Shown: positions 1 through 11,100 of the stretch, piece by piece
Position numbering within the stretch: the first letter of the stretch is position 1
Layout of the letters: every line of letters begins with the position of its first letter
Assembly (NCBI GenBank): GCA_026399075.1
Contig: JAPLRR010000077.1
Span: 62,001 to 126,000 of the forward strand
Source: Methylococcales bacterium
GTDB taxonomy: Bacteria; Pseudomonadota; Gammaproteobacteria; Methylococcales; Methylomonadaceae
Length of the DNA stretch: 64,000 nt
Direction: 5' to 3'
Position numbers and translations under genes: made by a program
The notes under the pieces: generated by a model
What the model saw: the letters and a program-made list of their open reading frames with translations, nothing else
Databases searched by the model: none
Told to the model about the DNA's origin: nothing

Positions 1-1112
1 ACCTGGTTGATACCTTCCACGGTGATTTCAACGGGGTCTTCAGCGGTGGAAATATTGCGTTCGATGTTGTTGAGAATATTCAGGCCGGTATACAAGGTCA
101 CGGTTTTCCCACTACCGGTAGGCCCGGTTACTAAGACCATGCCGTAAGGTTTGTTGATGGCGGCCAGGAACAGCATTTCCTGTTCAGGTTCAAAGCCCAA
201 TTTCTCGATGCCAATATTAGCGATGGTCGGGTCTAAAATCCGTAGCACCACTTTTTCACCAAACAGTGTGGGGCAGGTGTTTACACGAAAATCAATCGCA
301 TTGTGCCGGGACAAAGTCATCTTAATGCGGCCATCTTGGGGCAGGCGTCGGTCGGCAATGTCCATTTTTGCCATGACTTTAATCCGCGAGATTATCCGGC
401 TAGCCATATTGGCTGGTGGGCTGGCCACTTGGTAAAGTATGCCGTCAGCCCGGTAACGGATGCGGAAGTTTTTTTCATAGGGTTCCATATGAATATCCGA
501 GACCCCTTTTTTGATGGCATCCAACAAAATTTTGTTAACAAAGCGGACTATTGGTGCGTCGTCAACTTCCGCACTGGTTTCGGGTTTATTGGCAGGCTCA
601 TCCCCCCCTGTGATGTTGAGGTTGTCGAGATCTTCATCCATCAAATCCGTCATCGAGGTGTCAACGGCCTCTAGGGAGGTTTCAATGGCTTTGACTAATT
701 TGCTCTCATCAACCAAGATGGTTTCTGGATGGAGCCGGCTTTGGAACTTGATCTCATCCAAAGCCAGTAGGTCGGTTGGGTCAGACACGGCGACAAAAAG
801 GGTTTTGCCGCGTCTAAAAAGCGGTAGCGCATGATGTTTTCGGATCAATTTTTCGTCAATCAAATTGACGGGCAGGCTGCGCAAGTCCAGCGCGTCAAGA
901 TCTAAAATAGGCAGCCCATATTCTTGTGAAGCCCTTTCGGCGACGATTTTACCATTGACGAGATTGTTGGAGACGAGATAGCTCAAGAACCGGACTCGCC
1001 TTTTTTGTGCTTCTTGGCTGTGGATGACGGCATCCCTTTCCGATAGCAGCCCATCATGGACCAGATACTTTGCAAAGCCAGTCAATTGAAAGTCTGTTGG
1101 TGCTGTAGCCAT
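1..1112 (-). CDS. pilB: Type IV pilus assembly ATPase PilB (C-terminus beyond window)
   Basis: PilB is the cytoplasmic hexameric ATPase that powers pilus extension. The reverse strand reads from ATG at 1112 (MATAPTDFQLTGFAK) to the window edge without a stop, about 370 codons of a family usually near 570. The N-terminal half carries the GspE/PilB N-terminal domain. A conserved stretch with DIHMEPYEKNFRIRYRADG follows, then the Walker A motif GPTGSGKT near residue 330, and then STAEDPVEI, which marks the start of the Asp box region. The gene lies downstream of valS with a hairpin between them, so it probably has its own promoter. In many gammaproteobacteria pilB heads a pilB-pilC-pilD cluster. 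Whether that holds here cannot be seen. Confidence 0.93.
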   Translation of the reverse strand, partial: MATAPTDFQLTGFAKYLVHDGLLSERDAVIHSQEAQKRRVRFLSYLVSNNLVNGKIVAERASQEYGLPILDLDALDLRSLPVNLIDEKLIRKHHALPLFRRGKTLFVAVSDPTDLLALDEIKFQSRLHPETILVDESKLVKAIETSLEAVDTSMTDLMDEDLDNLNITGGDEPANKPETSAEVDDAPIVRFVNKILLDAIKKGVSDIHMEPYEKNFRIRYRADGILYQVASPPANMASRIISRIKVMAKMDIADRRLPQDGRIKMTLSRHNAIDFRVNTCPTLFGEKVVLRILDPTIANIGIEKLGFEPEQEMLFLAAINKPYGMVLVTGPTGSGKTVTLYTGLNILNNIERNISTAEDPVEITVEGINQ

Positions 1113-1164
1113 AAGATTAGGTTAAAAGTTCAAAAGGTATTAGAAGGATCACAACCAAAATAGT

Positions 1165-1200
1165 TAAGGGGAAAGGTAGGGGGAGAACCTTTCCCCTTTT
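1165..1200 (-). terminator. Probable terminator between valS and pilB
   Basis: AAGGGGAAAGGT at 1166-1177 pairs with ACCTTTCCCCTT at 1187-1198 around a short purine-rich loop. The stem is about 12 bp. A TTTT run follows on the plus strand, and the minus strand downstream is only moderately T-rich. It sits just after the valS stop and before the pilB start, so it most likely ends the valS transcript. Confidence 0.6.
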
Positions 1201-1245
1201 GTCAATTCAGCCCTACCATTCTGGGTGGCGTTGTATAGCCAAGGC

Positions 1246-4056
1246 TTATAACGCCGAAATCCTTAGTTGTTGCTGTTCAAGGTTGTTCAGTGTTGAGCGC
1301 ATTTCAGCCAATTTGGCCTTTTCTTTATCGATGACATCAGCAGGTGCTTTATCAATAAAGGTTGGGTTGCTTAATTTGCCTTCCACCCTGGGCAAGTCGT
1401 TGTTAATTTTTTGGATTTCTTTCGCCAACCGCGCCAATTCGGCATCCTTGTCTATCAGCCCCGCCATGGGGATTAAGATTTTCATTTCGCCCACCAACGC
1501 GATGGCTGACTCGGGGGTGGCATCGCCCCTATTTAACCACGTAATTGCCGACAAGCGCCCTTGTTTTTGTAAATAAACGGTATTGTTGGCCAAATAAGCT
1601 TGGTCAGCTTCTGAACCATTTTGCAGCAATACTGGCAAGGGCTTGCCGGGGGCAATATTCATTTCCCCACGTATCCGCCGCACCCCCAGAATGAAGTTCA
1701 TCAGCCAATCGATTTCAACGATAGCATCCGCATCAATCTGGCTTTCATCTGCCATAGGATAAGGCTGTAGCATAACAGTGTCGGCTTGGATGCCTGCCAA
1801 AGGTGCGACCCGTTGCCAAATTTCTTCGGTGATGAACGGCATGATCGGGTGTGCCAAACGTAACAAGGTTTCCAGTACCGTCAATAAGGTTTTGCGGGTT
1901 CCGCGTTGCAACGCTACATCATCAGATTGCAGTGAGGTTTTTGCCAGTTCCAGATACCAATCGCAGTATTCGTTCCAGGTAAATTCGTAAAGGGCTTGCG
2001 CCGCCAAGTCAAAACGGTAATTGTCTATGGCGTTGCGGGTGCTGGCCGTCACTTGGTGTAGTCTGGCCACTATCCAACGGTCTACTTGGGTATAGGCAAC
2101 CGGGGCATCAGACAAGCCGTTATCGTGGTCTTCGGTGTTCATCAACACAAACCGGGCGGCATTCCAAAGTTTGTTGCAAAAATTGCGGTAGCCTTCGGTA
2201 CGTGCCAAGTCAAAACGAATGTCACGGCCTGTGGAGGCCAAGGAGGCAAAGGTGAAACGCAGTGCATCAGTACCGAAAGAGGGGATGCCATCTGGGAATT
2301 GCTTGCGGGTGTCTTGCTCGATTTTTTTGGCCAAATGGGGTTGCATCATGCCGGAGATGCGCTTGGCAACCAAAGCTTCCAAGTCAATTCCATCAATAAT
2401 GTCGATAGGATCCAGCACATTGCCTTTGGATTTGGACATTTTTTGGCCTTCGGCATCACGCACCAAACCATGGATGTAGACTTCCTTAAATGGCACCTCA
2501 CCTTGGAATTTAAGCCCCATCATAATCATCCTGGCAACCCAGAAGAAAATAATGTCAAAACCCGTCACCAATACGCTAGTAGGGTAATGTTTTGCCAATT
2601 CTTCAGTGTTCTCTGGCCAGCCCAACGTGGAAAACGGCCATAGTGCAGAAGAAAACCAAGTGTCCAAGACATCTTCGTCTTGCTTAAGGGGATAATCGTC
2701 GGCCAAGTTATGTTGGCTGCGGACTTCCTGTTCAGAACTGGCCACATAAATATTGCCTTTGTCATCATACCAAGCGGGTATACGATGCCCCCACCAAATT
2801 TGCCGGGAAATGCACCAGTCTTGGATATTGCGCATCCATTCAAAATAGGTGTTTTTCCAATTGTCAGGCACAAACTTAATATCGCCGTTTTCGACAGCGG
2901 CAATTGCTGGTTCTGCCAAGGGTGCGACCTTGACGTACCATTGGTCAGTCAGTAGTGGTTCAATAACGCTGTGGGTGCGGTCACCGCGTGGCACCATCAA
3001 TTTATGGTCGGCAATTTTTTCCACTAGATCGAGTGCTTGAAGGTCGGCAATGATTTGTTTGCGGGCCTCGAAGCGGTCTAGGTCGCAATATTTTGTGGGG
3101 ATTAGTGTGCCTTCATCCGCCGCATTGCTGCGTATGGCGGCATCGGCAGTCAATATATTGATCAAACCGCCGTGCGGCAAGTCTTGGATAACCGAGGTAT
3201 GGCGATGGCGGGTCCAGACTTCGTAGTCGTTAAAATCATGGGCGGGGGTGATTTTGACACAGCCTGTGCCAAACTCAGGGTCAACATAGTCATCGGCAAT
3301 AATGGGGATGCGGCGGCCTGATAATGGCAGTTCCACAAATTCGCCCAGCAAATGCTTATAGCGGTCATCATTGGGATGGATGGCGACGGCGGCATCGCCC
3401 AGCAGGGTTTCCGGGCGCGTGGTGGCGACTATCAAATGGCCTTGGCCATTCGACAGGGGATAGCGGATATGCCACATCGAACCATTTTCTTCTTCGGACA
3501 GCACTTCCAAATCAGAAACGGCGGTGTGCAGCACCGGATCCCAATTGACCAGGCGCTTGCCGCGATAAATGAGGCCTTCCTCGTAAAGCCGGATAAACAC
3601 TTCCTGGACAGCGTCGGACATGCCTTCGTCCATGGTAAAGCGCTCCCGCCCCCAGTCCAAGGAAGAGCCCATACGCCGCAGTTGGCGGGTAATCGTGCCA
3701 CCTGATTCTTCTTTCCATTGCCAGACTTTCTCCAAGAATTTTTCCCGCCCGTAATCATGGCGGGTCTTGCCTTCCGCGTTACATAGGCGCTCAACCACCA
3801 TTTGTGTGGCGATGCCCGCATGGTCTGTACCAGCTTGCCATAAGGTGCTTTTGCCTTGCATACGGTGGTAGCGGGTAAGGGCATCCATAATGGTGTCCTG
3901 AAACGCATGGCCCATGTGCAAACTGCCCGTTACGTTGGGCGGTGGGATCATAATGCAGTAAGATTCACCTTCTGGTTTGGCGGCAAAGTAACCTTGTTCT
4001 TCCCAAGTTTGATACCAGCGTTGTTCAATTGCATGTGGGGTGTATGTTTTTTCCAT
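1246..4056 (-). CDS. valS: Valine--tRNA ligase
   Basis: This class I aminoacyl-tRNA synthetase charges tRNA-Val in the cytoplasm and edits misactivated threonine. The 936-residue length is normal for the bacterial enzyme. The HIGH-type signature is HMGH at residues 47-50, preceded by the conserved [10 protein letters not shown]. The KMSKS loop (KMSKSKGNV) is near residue 537. Between them lies the CP1 editing domain, with [10 protein letters not shown] and the [17 protein letters not shown] motif. The C-terminus has the anticodon-binding domain and the coiled-coil arm typical of ValRS ([15 protein letters not shown]). No close upstream partner is seen, because a 768-base spacer separates it from the divergent L,D-transpeptidase gene. 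Confidence 0.98.
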   Translation of the reverse strand: MEKTYTPHAIEQRWYQTWEEQGYFAAKPEGESYCIMIPPPNVTGSLHMGHAFQDTIMDALTRYHRMQGKSTLWQAGTDHAGIATQMVVERLCNAEGKTRHDYGREKFLEKVWQWKEESGGTITRQLRRMGSSLDWGRERFTMDEGMSDAVQEVFIRLYEEGLIYRGKRLVNWDPVLHTAVSDLEVLSEEENGSMWHIRYPLSNGQGHLIVATTRPETLLGDAAVAIHPNDDRYKHLLGEFVELPLSGRRIPIIADDYVDPEFGTGCVKITPAHDFNDYEVWTRHRHTSVIQDLPHGGLINILTADAAIRSNAADEGTLIPTKYCDLDRFEARKQIIADLQALDLVEKIADHKLMVPRGDRTHSVIEPLLTDQWYVKVAPLAEPAIAAVENGDIKFVPDNWKNTYFEWMRNIQDWCISRQIWWGHRIPAWYDDKGNIYVASSEQEVRSQHNLADDYPLKQDEDVLDTWFSSALWPFSTLGWPENTEELAKHYPTSVLVTGFDIIFFWVARMIMMGLKFQGEVPFKEVYIHGLVRDAEGQKMSKSKGNVLDPIDIIDGIDLEALVAKRISGMMQPHLAKKIEQDTRKQFPDGIPSFGTDALRFTFASLASTGRDIRFDLARTEGYRNFCNKLWNAARFVLMNTEDHDNGLSDAPVAYTQVDRWIVARLHQVTASTRNAIDNYRFDLAAQALYEFTWNEYCDWYLELAKTSLQSDDVALQRGTRKTLLTVLETLLRLAHPIMPFITEEIWQRVAPLAGIQADTVMLQPYPMADESQIDADAIVEIDWLMNFILGVRRIRGEMNIAPGKPLPVLLQNGSEADQAYLANNTVYLQKQGRLSAITWLNRGDATPESAIALVGEMKILIPMAGLIDKDAELARLAKEIQKINNDLPRVEGKLSNPTFIDKAPADVIDKEKAKLAEMRSTLNNLEQQQLRISAL

Positions 4057-4824
4057 GGAGGGGTTTTATTTTTTGTGATGATTTAAATGGTTTAGCAGGA
4101 TTGGAAATACGAATCTGGCTAGTGGGTTTAGGTTTTAGTTATGTAGCCGTTACCAAACATCCTTGGCAGCTTTACGATATTTTGACCTGTTAGGGCAAAA
4201 AAAAACAAGTTGGCTTTCTAAACTATGTGACTGTTACTGGCAAATTCTTGTTTTCTTCCGATTTAGTGATTTTATAAGGCATTGGAGGGCAGGTAAATGA
4301 TTTTGTTGTTTGCCTATGGGTTCATTCTGCACACATTGGTTTTGCAAAGGGTTGGTTTGTACTACCCATTTCGCACAAGGGCATGGGTGTCGATGAGGCG
4401 AATAGCCATTCCATTTTCCAAATAAACAAGTTATTTTAACAGGATTAAACCCAAATTGTGGGGGCGATTAAGCTACAACTTTAAGCCCAGCCACGAATAA
4501 GCCAAAGGGCACGAAGGTTGTTAACCGATTATTAAGGGGGAAGAGGTTTTCGATTCGTTTAAGGCAGTTTTTTACGCACAGATGTTACGCAGGCAAACAG
4601 AATATCAATGACTTACAATGCAAAAAATGACCGTAAGTTACTGATAAGTTGAAGTCGGTGCGTAACATCAGTTACTCAATAGCCTACAGCGGAAATATAT
4701 TAAAAACATAGCATTGACCATTTGCCAATACTATTTTTTCCGTTTATTACCAGAGCAAAAAGTGGGTCTGGTATATTAAAATACCCATAAAATCACTTTA
4801 ACACTAATAATATCAGGGATATCA
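4057..4824. other. Intergenic spacer between divergent valS and L,D-transpeptidase genes
   Basis: There is no convincing ORF on either strand. The spacer is AT-rich with homopolymer runs and must hold the promoters of both divergent genes. A plausible AT-rich promoter stretch (TATATTAAAAT at 4770-4780) lies about 45 bases before the transpeptidase start. No riboswitch or stable hairpin was recognised. Confidence 0.5.
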
Positions 4825-5901
4825 ATGCTCCGCTTCTCTATTCCAATTTTACTGTGCCTAATTTTTTTTATCCGCCCTGTAGTGGCAATGCCTTTTTGGG
4901 GGGATACGGCATCCCGCCCAGCCGAGACTGCGCCATTTATGCTAAACCCAGGGCAATTTATATGGAAGGGGGATGCCGTGCCCTATGGCCCAATCGTGGT
5001 GGTGGTAAGCTTGCTTGAACAAAAAGCCTATGTCTACCGTAACGGCATCCGCATTGGGGTTTCCACGGCGAGCACCGGTAAGGCAGGGCATAATACGCCG
5101 ACAGGTGTGTTCATGGTTTTACAAAAAGACAAGGAACATAGGTCGAAAACCTATAATAATGCGGCGATGCCCTATACCGAGCGTCTGACCTGGGATGGCG
5201 TGGCCTTGCACGCTGGGGGACTACCTGGCTATCCGTCTTCCCATGGCTGCATCCATTTGCCTTCCGAGTTTGCCCGCCGATTATTTGACGCTTCACCCAT
5301 GGGCATGACCGTCGTCATTGCCAGCCACCAAAATGACCCTACCGAGGTCGTGCATCCTGCGGCGCTTGCGCCAGTTGACGCCAAAAAAGGTAAAGTGGTG
5401 AAAGTGCCCCGTCTTACGCCTGCCGAAGAATTTCGGTGGCAACCGGAGAAAGCCACGGCGGGCCCTATTTCCATCGTGATGAGCGGCGCGGATCGGCGGG
5501 TGCTGGTTTATCGTAATGGTGTCGAGATTGGCCGCTCGAAATTGGCCATTGCCAAGTCCAAGCAAGCCGTGGGCACCCATGCCTATATCATGCAGGAAGG
5601 TTTGGGTATAGGGACTAGCCCTATCTTAAAGGATGCGCCTGCACATCGGTGGTTGGCGGTAGGCATTCCGGGCCATTTGGGAGAGCATGGGCAAACATTA
5701 AACCCAGACCAGTTTGGGGGGATCCAGTTGCCGCCGCGCTTTGCCCAAGCCCTTTACGATAGCCTGACCCCCGGAACTACGTTATTAGTGACCGATGCGC
5801 CCGTGATTGAACAGCAGACAACGGGGATTGCATTGAACATTATGAACTCCGATCGGCCAGAAGCCACTGATCCGAAGCACAGATACGTCCACGCCTTATA
5901 G
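4825..5901 (+). CDS. L,D-transpeptidase with two YkuD-like domains, the second lacking the catalytic Cys
   Basis: L,D-transpeptidases cross-link peptidoglycan or attach proteins to it in the periplasm, using a Cys nucleophile. The 358-residue protein begins with a Sec signal peptide (hydrophobic to about residue 20, ending PVVAMP). YkuD domain 1 spans about residues 52-170 with the hallmark SSHGCIHLP, where C142 is the expected nucleophile. A linker of about 40 residues leads to a second copy (about 210-335) that repeats the VYRNGVEIG strand. Its equivalent of HGCIHLP reads FGGIQLPP, so the Cys is Gly299. The second domain is therefore probably inactive and structural or binding. The gene is convergent with the MscS gene, which ends 73 bases away. 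Exact substrate unknown. Confidence 0.9.
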   Translation: MLRFSIPILLCLIFFIRPVVAMPFWGDTASRPAETAPFMLNPGQFIWKGDAVPYGPIVVVVSLLEQKAYVYRNGIRIGVSTASTGKAGHNTPTGVFMVLQKDKEHRSKTYNNAAMPYTERLTWDGVALHAGGLPGYPSSHGCIHLPSEFARRLFDASPMGMTVVIASHQNDPTEVVHPAALAPVDAKKGKVVKVPRLTPAEEFRWQPEKATAGPISIVMSGADRRVLVYRNGVEIGRSKLAIAKSKQAVGTHAYIMQEGLGIGTSPILKDAPAHRWLAVGIPGHLGEHGQTLNPDQFGGIQLPPRFAQALYDSLTPGTTLLVTDAPVIEQQTTGIALNIMNSDRPEATDPKHRYVHAL

Positions 5902-5974
5902 TTTTAGGTCAGATGATGGTTAGTTCATAAGCCACTTCCCCAGTGCTTTGTAGATTGGGGGCAAAAAACAGAGT

Positions 5975-7723
5975 CTATTTTTTCCCGTTTGTCGATCCCT
6001 TAAAGTGTGGGTAAGGCAGCGTATCCCGCATTTTTGCAATTTCTTCCGGCGAAAAATTCGGAAACGGGAGCCGTTGTTCCTCCTGCCATTGCCGGGTCTT
6101 TTGGATGGCTGCTTCAGACATTTCTTGGTCGAGCCCGGTATCTTTCCCGAGATAAATAGTACGGGACGGGAAGGCGAACCCCGTCCCTGATTTGTTGATG
6201 ATATCCATAATCCCCAGCAAAAGGTCTTCGCGGATAGCGGTAAATTCAGCAAAATCCGCGGTGCGGACAAGGCTGTAGATTTCAACTAGGAGCGCATTAT
6301 CACCAAAACCGCTAAAACGCGCCCGTGCAGTATCGGTATCGACTTTGGGGTGCTGGCAAAGCAAACGCCGTAGTTCCGCCAGAAGGTAGCGCAATTGGTC
6401 GGGTGTGGTCTCGTAACGTAGGCCCAGGCTAGGGTTGAACAATATTTTGTCACGGCGGCTGAAATTCTCGACGTTGACCGTAGCCAAAGCGCCATTAGGG
6501 ATGGACAGTTCCGTGCGCTCCGCTGTTCGGATACGGGTTGAGCGCAGGCTAATGTCCTCGACAGTACCGACCCGGTCACCAATCCGGCATAAATCGCCCA
6601 CCCGAATCACATCATCCCCCAATACCGAAACGCCACCAAACAGGTTTTCGATCGTTTTCTGGGCGCCAAAGCTAAGTGCCAAACCACCAATGCCAAGGCC
6701 AGCCAAGGCGGCACTCATGTCAAAACCCAAGGCACGCATGATAGTCAGACCAGCGAACAAAAATACAAATACCTTAAGCAAGCGCTGGCCTAGCAAAATC
6801 ACCGAACCCCGTTCTGGCCGACCGTGCGCGATTTCCCGAAGGCGCAGCCCTTCCATGCCCCAAGTCAGTAAGCGCAGGGCTGCCCACGCCACCCCGGTCA
6901 CGTAGCCTATTCTAAGGAGAATATAATAGTAATGGCGGTACAGTATCGGCAAGCCAATGGATTCAAAAAACAGGGCATCAACTAGTACGCCAACAACCAA
7001 CCATAGCGGGCCAGATACCTGAACCCAGTGCTTGGTTTCAAGCTGTTTTCGGGAATGTCGCCAATACCGGATAGGTAAAGCAGCCAGATTAATGAGTAGC
7101 CAGGACAAGGCCGCCGAAGCCGGAATTGCCAATAGCAGTGCTAGCCATTGCCAGAGGGGTGCGCCAAGAAACTCATTTTTTACCAAGGCCGGAGGAAGTT
7201 TCGTGTCGGTGTGGCGTGTTTGTAGTGCAGTGTGAATATCAGGGATCTGGGCCAGCGTATCCGCCGAGAACAGCCAAATAGTGCCTGCATCGGCATCACT
7301 GACACGGATCATGTCCACATTTATTTCAATGTTGTTTACCGCAATCTTCCCGATTCTCTCGCGGTCAAAAGGCACACCTTCTTGCACACTGCCATCGGGG
7401 TTGGTGCTAATGTTTGGTATAGCGCCGACAAAGCCATTATCCAGCACATTTTGCAATTTGATGGCGAGCTGTTCACCTTGGGATTGTTTTCGGGCAGGGC
7501 TTAGCTGCAAGTATTGTGCGGCGGTCTGATATTTCCCCAAGCGTACCGCCGTCAGAAATCCTAAGAAACTTCCACTGGGCGACTGCCTGCCCAGCGGGTC
7601 GGCACGCTTGGCCGCCCCGGCTTCAAGTGCTGGCGGCACCCCGAGTAAATCTTGACCTGCCGCGTGTGTGCAGACCAAAAGGGCGGGGACACAGATTAGC
7701 AGCCGCAGGTATAGTGAACGCAT
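5975..7723 (-). CDS. MscS-family mechanosensitive channel with signal peptide and periplasmic N-domain
   Basis: This inner-membrane small-conductance mechanosensitive channel likely releases solutes on hypoosmotic shock. The start at 7723 gives 582 residues and a good Sec signal peptide (MRSLYLRLLICVPALL...), with AGGA four bases upstream. An in-frame ATG at 7747 would add eight residues. A periplasmic region of about 170 residues comes first, then several membrane segments. The MscS core follows at about residues 335-470, with the Gly/Ala-rich pore helix (ALAGLGIGGLALSFGAQK) and the beta domain VEDISLRSTRIRT...LSIPN. The length is larger than the 286 residues of E. coli MscS and is closer to YbdG/YnaI-type or plant-like MscS proteins. 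No linked gene suggests another role. Confidence 0.9.
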   Translation of the reverse strand: MRSLYLRLLICVPALLVCTHAAGQDLLGVPPALEAGAAKRADPLGRQSPSGSFLGFLTAVRLGKYQTAAQYLQLSPARKQSQGEQLAIKLQNVLDNGFVGAIPNISTNPDGSVQEGVPFDRERIGKIAVNNIEINVDMIRVSDADAGTIWLFSADTLAQIPDIHTALQTRHTDTKLPPALVKNEFLGAPLWQWLALLLAIPASAALSWLLINLAALPIRYWRHSRKQLETKHWVQVSGPLWLVVGVLVDALFFESIGLPILYRHYYYILLRIGYVTGVAWAALRLLTWGMEGLRLREIAHGRPERGSVILLGQRLLKVFVFLFAGLTIMRALGFDMSAALAGLGIGGLALSFGAQKTIENLFGGVSVLGDDVIRVGDLCRIGDRVGTVEDISLRSTRIRTAERTELSIPNGALATVNVENFSRRDKILFNPSLGLRYETTPDQLRYLLAELRRLLCQHPKVDTDTARARFSGFGDNALLVEIYSLVRTADFAEFTAIREDLLLGIMDIINKSGTGFAFPSRTIYLGKDTGLDQEMSEAAIQKTRQWQEEQRLPFPNFSPEEIAKMRDTLPYPHFKGSTNGKK

Positions 7724-7747
7724 TATTCCTAGCTCGAAATGAAACAT

Positions 7748-8168
7748 AGTTATCTCTTAATTTGACTGTTTACAGGCTTTGCTTTTAGGTTACGGCAGAT
7801 GCAGTGAGGGTGTAGGTACTTAATAGGCTTAACTTCCATAACTTATTTACGGCCCAGAATAAGCCATTAAGCCAGTCAAAAGTTAAATCTACTCCCATCG
7901 ATGCCCTTTAATGTAATGTCGTCCACTGTGTGTCAGGCAGCTATTTTTGCCCAGAAATAAAAAATATCGCCGGATATTTTTGAATTATTCATATATCTCA
8001 ACTATAGTTAATGGCAGATGATTTTCCTTGGTAGGCTGGTGAATTATAGCTATTTACCAACCTTTAGCGAATTCTCGCCTTTATGCTTAGCGACCTGATG
8101 GGAGCATTTTGGAATGGCTAGGGTTCATGCGATGTTCCTTGCGGACGTAAATTAATTTTGGGGTAATT
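7748..8168. other. Divergent promoter region between mscS-like and histidine kinase genes
   Basis: No ORF is seen. There is one small AT-rich hairpin (AAAAATATC at 7960-7968 pairing with GATATTTTT at 7973-7981 around GCCG). A stretch with TATAGTTAATGG (8003-8014) could be part of a promoter for the downstream signalling cassette. The last 20 bases before the start contain GGGG as a weak ribosome binding site. Confidence 0.4.
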
Positions 8169-11100
8169 ATGAACAGCACTTCATTAGCAAATCTATCCTC
8201 ACAGCCCGCCTCGTGGTCATGGTTTGATGACCAACAAAAGCTTAAATACCACGAGATCCAAACAATTTTGGATGTTTTGGCTTATGCTGAAAATATACCC
8301 GTGCGCTTGCTGGATTTTCGGGCGCTGGAAAATTTCCCCATTGGGCAGCTACTTTCAAATGATCCGATAGATCAAAGCATAGCAGAAACCATCGTAGCTG
8401 ATTTTTGTGATATGACTGAGCAACTGTTTGCTAGTGAGTCTAATTATCAGGTGGCCGATTTAAAAAAGAAAATTTCCAGCCTAATGAAATTTTCTAAATC
8501 AACCCCTCATTCGTGGATTGCCAACCATGAACAGTCGATGTGGGTCACTTTACCGAGCAATCCACTGCCCATACATTCATTTTTCTGTATGTACAAAGAA
8601 TGGTGTTGGTTTTTGTTGGTATGGCTATGGAACAGCCGTAAGCAAATTAAAGAAGCATCCGATCGAAATCAGAGTTTGCCAGCCTTTGGTATTTCAGAAT
8701 GGGACTATTATTTTCATTGGGTAGATTTTGGTGGTGGAAAAGACTCGCATATCCTGGTTATAGGGCCGATATATAAACCAGCAGCAGTGGGTAAAACCAA
8801 AGTTTTTAGCGAGCATGGTGCAACCCAAATCATAAAAAAATTTAATCTGTGTTATGACGCCATTTGTGAAAAGAGTTTGACCGACAGGGGAGACGAGCAA
8901 ATGATGCAGCGCATGATATTGGCGCGCCTACCCTTGTTTGAAGATGACATTTCAGGGCGAATCGAGTCAGTCACTAGCGTTTTAAACTATATTGTCGAAG
9001 GTTTTAAAGATGTTGAAAAAATCTATAGCTATTTACATTTTTACTGTGTTACCCGTTCTTATTTGAGCATTATCCGGCTCATTAAGGAAGGGGCAATTAC
9101 AGTTCAGCCCACTATCAAAGCCTATTTTTTAATTCAGCAAGATGTCCCAGAAACTTCAGGGGCAACGTTATATTTATGTCTTAGTGCAAGTTTTAATCCT
9201 GGATCAACAATGCCAGACAAGATAAAGAGCTCTTGGGAACCGTTGGCAAAGCCGTATAAAGAAGATCAGTATGTTTTGGTGGTTCAAGATCAAGCAATAG
9301 AATACTCCCTTGAAAAATTAAAAGCCTTTAATAAAAGTATTAGTAAGTATGAAGACCATATTACTGGGCGGCGGCGTTTATTCCATTCTTTAGGTGGCGA
9401 TATTTTACAATGTTGGTTACAGGAGCATTTGGGCGACTTTTTAGACGATGATCAAGGGGCATCGTCCGCTAACACACCAACAAAGCTATATGAACAAGTT
9501 TGCGGCACGATTTTGGAAGATATGCGGGCTGATTTATGTCAACTTTGGCGATACAACCATTTTAAAGGTAAAGTTAAACGCTTGGGTTCCGCTTATCGCC
9601 GCGCAACCTATAAAGCAGCGGAAGAAACCTTGCAAAAACAATTAGAAGAAATTGCCGATGAAAATAAGCAAGATTCTGGCGTTTTTCGATGTATCGATGA
9701 AAATAAACTGTTGTTTTATGTTACAGATGATGATATTACAAATGGAAAGGGCATTCCCTGTAAGCCGTTTTTAAAAGAAGGCTTAACTAACGTGGAAACA
9801 AAATCCGGCATATTTACGCCGATTTTTTATCAAGATAGAATTTTTGGGGTGATGGAAGTCAGCGGCCTGGAAGCGTATCAATTTTCGTGGTTTCATCAAT
9901 ATGTGTTATCCGGTGTAGTATCCATATTGGGTGTGTATCTATACCAACAGCAATTGCTGTTTTCCTTACGAAAACTTACCGAGTTTGCGTTCAAAAAAAA
10001 AGATAAAGAAAATCCTTTACGATTATGCCAATTGCTAAGCAAAATTTTCTTGTGTCAAGGTGCCACTATTTTACTTAGGCATAAAAATCATACGAATGAA
10101 ATGGCGTATTATGGAAGTACCCATGCTGAGTTATTCACGGATTTACCATTAGCTGCCGATGGTTATGCCCTCGTTTCAGTAAACTTGGGCTGTTTGGCTA
10201 ATTTGATTGCTGAGTATATACAAGATGGACATGTATACGGCCAAGTTGGACGGTTAGATTTGTCCTCCGATATACAACAACGATTTGCTAATCTTGCATT
10301 AGCTGAAAAATTAGCTTTTGTAGTTGTTAGGGAAGTTAAGCAGGGTCAGCGTTTACAGGAGGATATCTTAGGCATAGTGCTGTTACACCACGATAAACCT
10401 TGGCGTGAAGCTGGCAAATGGCAACGGATTATCCGCTTAATCAGTGGTCAATTAGTGGCTGTGTTGGACATTTTGGATGTGCTAGATAACCAAGAGCGCG
10501 TTGACCAACAACTATTGGATCATGAAATTCGTCAAGATGTAAAAGCATTGGGTAGCTTGCCGGAAGCCATTGAAGGGTCAATAAATGCCCTGACAAGTTG
10601 GAGTGTCAAACAAGAAGTAAAAATTCGTGAGGCAAGAAAAATCTATATTCAGCAAATGCGATCTGGCAACGTGGCAAAGAAAATATCCGTTGCTCCCCTA
10701 GCACCAATTAAGCCGTCGGATAACGAATGGTTAGTCCGTTATCGGGATTTAGCTGAGTCTTTTTTTGATCCAAGTGGCAGGCTTTATATGCAAGATCTCC
10801 ATAACTTGCAGCAGCGTCTAGGTAATATGAAAACTTTAAGTATCTCATTGATGACTAAAACAAAAATATACATCAAACTTAGGCAAGGTCAGATTCAGTT
10901 CAGTTTAAAAGAGCTTTTTGGAGCAACCCCACAATTGAATAAGTTGGCCGAGGAGTTGGATCTACGTAACTTATGTAATGATGTATTAAATGCCAAGTTG
11001 ACAGACTTTAACAGTAAAGGCATACATGTCGATTTTGATAGGTTGCCAGCAGGGATTTTATTGTTGCAAGTGTATCCGCAAATGATACGGCATTGGATCA

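Noticed and set aside
2086..2643. A 185-codon plus-strand open frame inside valS
   Set aside because: It is antisense to the conserved catalytic part of ValRS and has no family resemblance.
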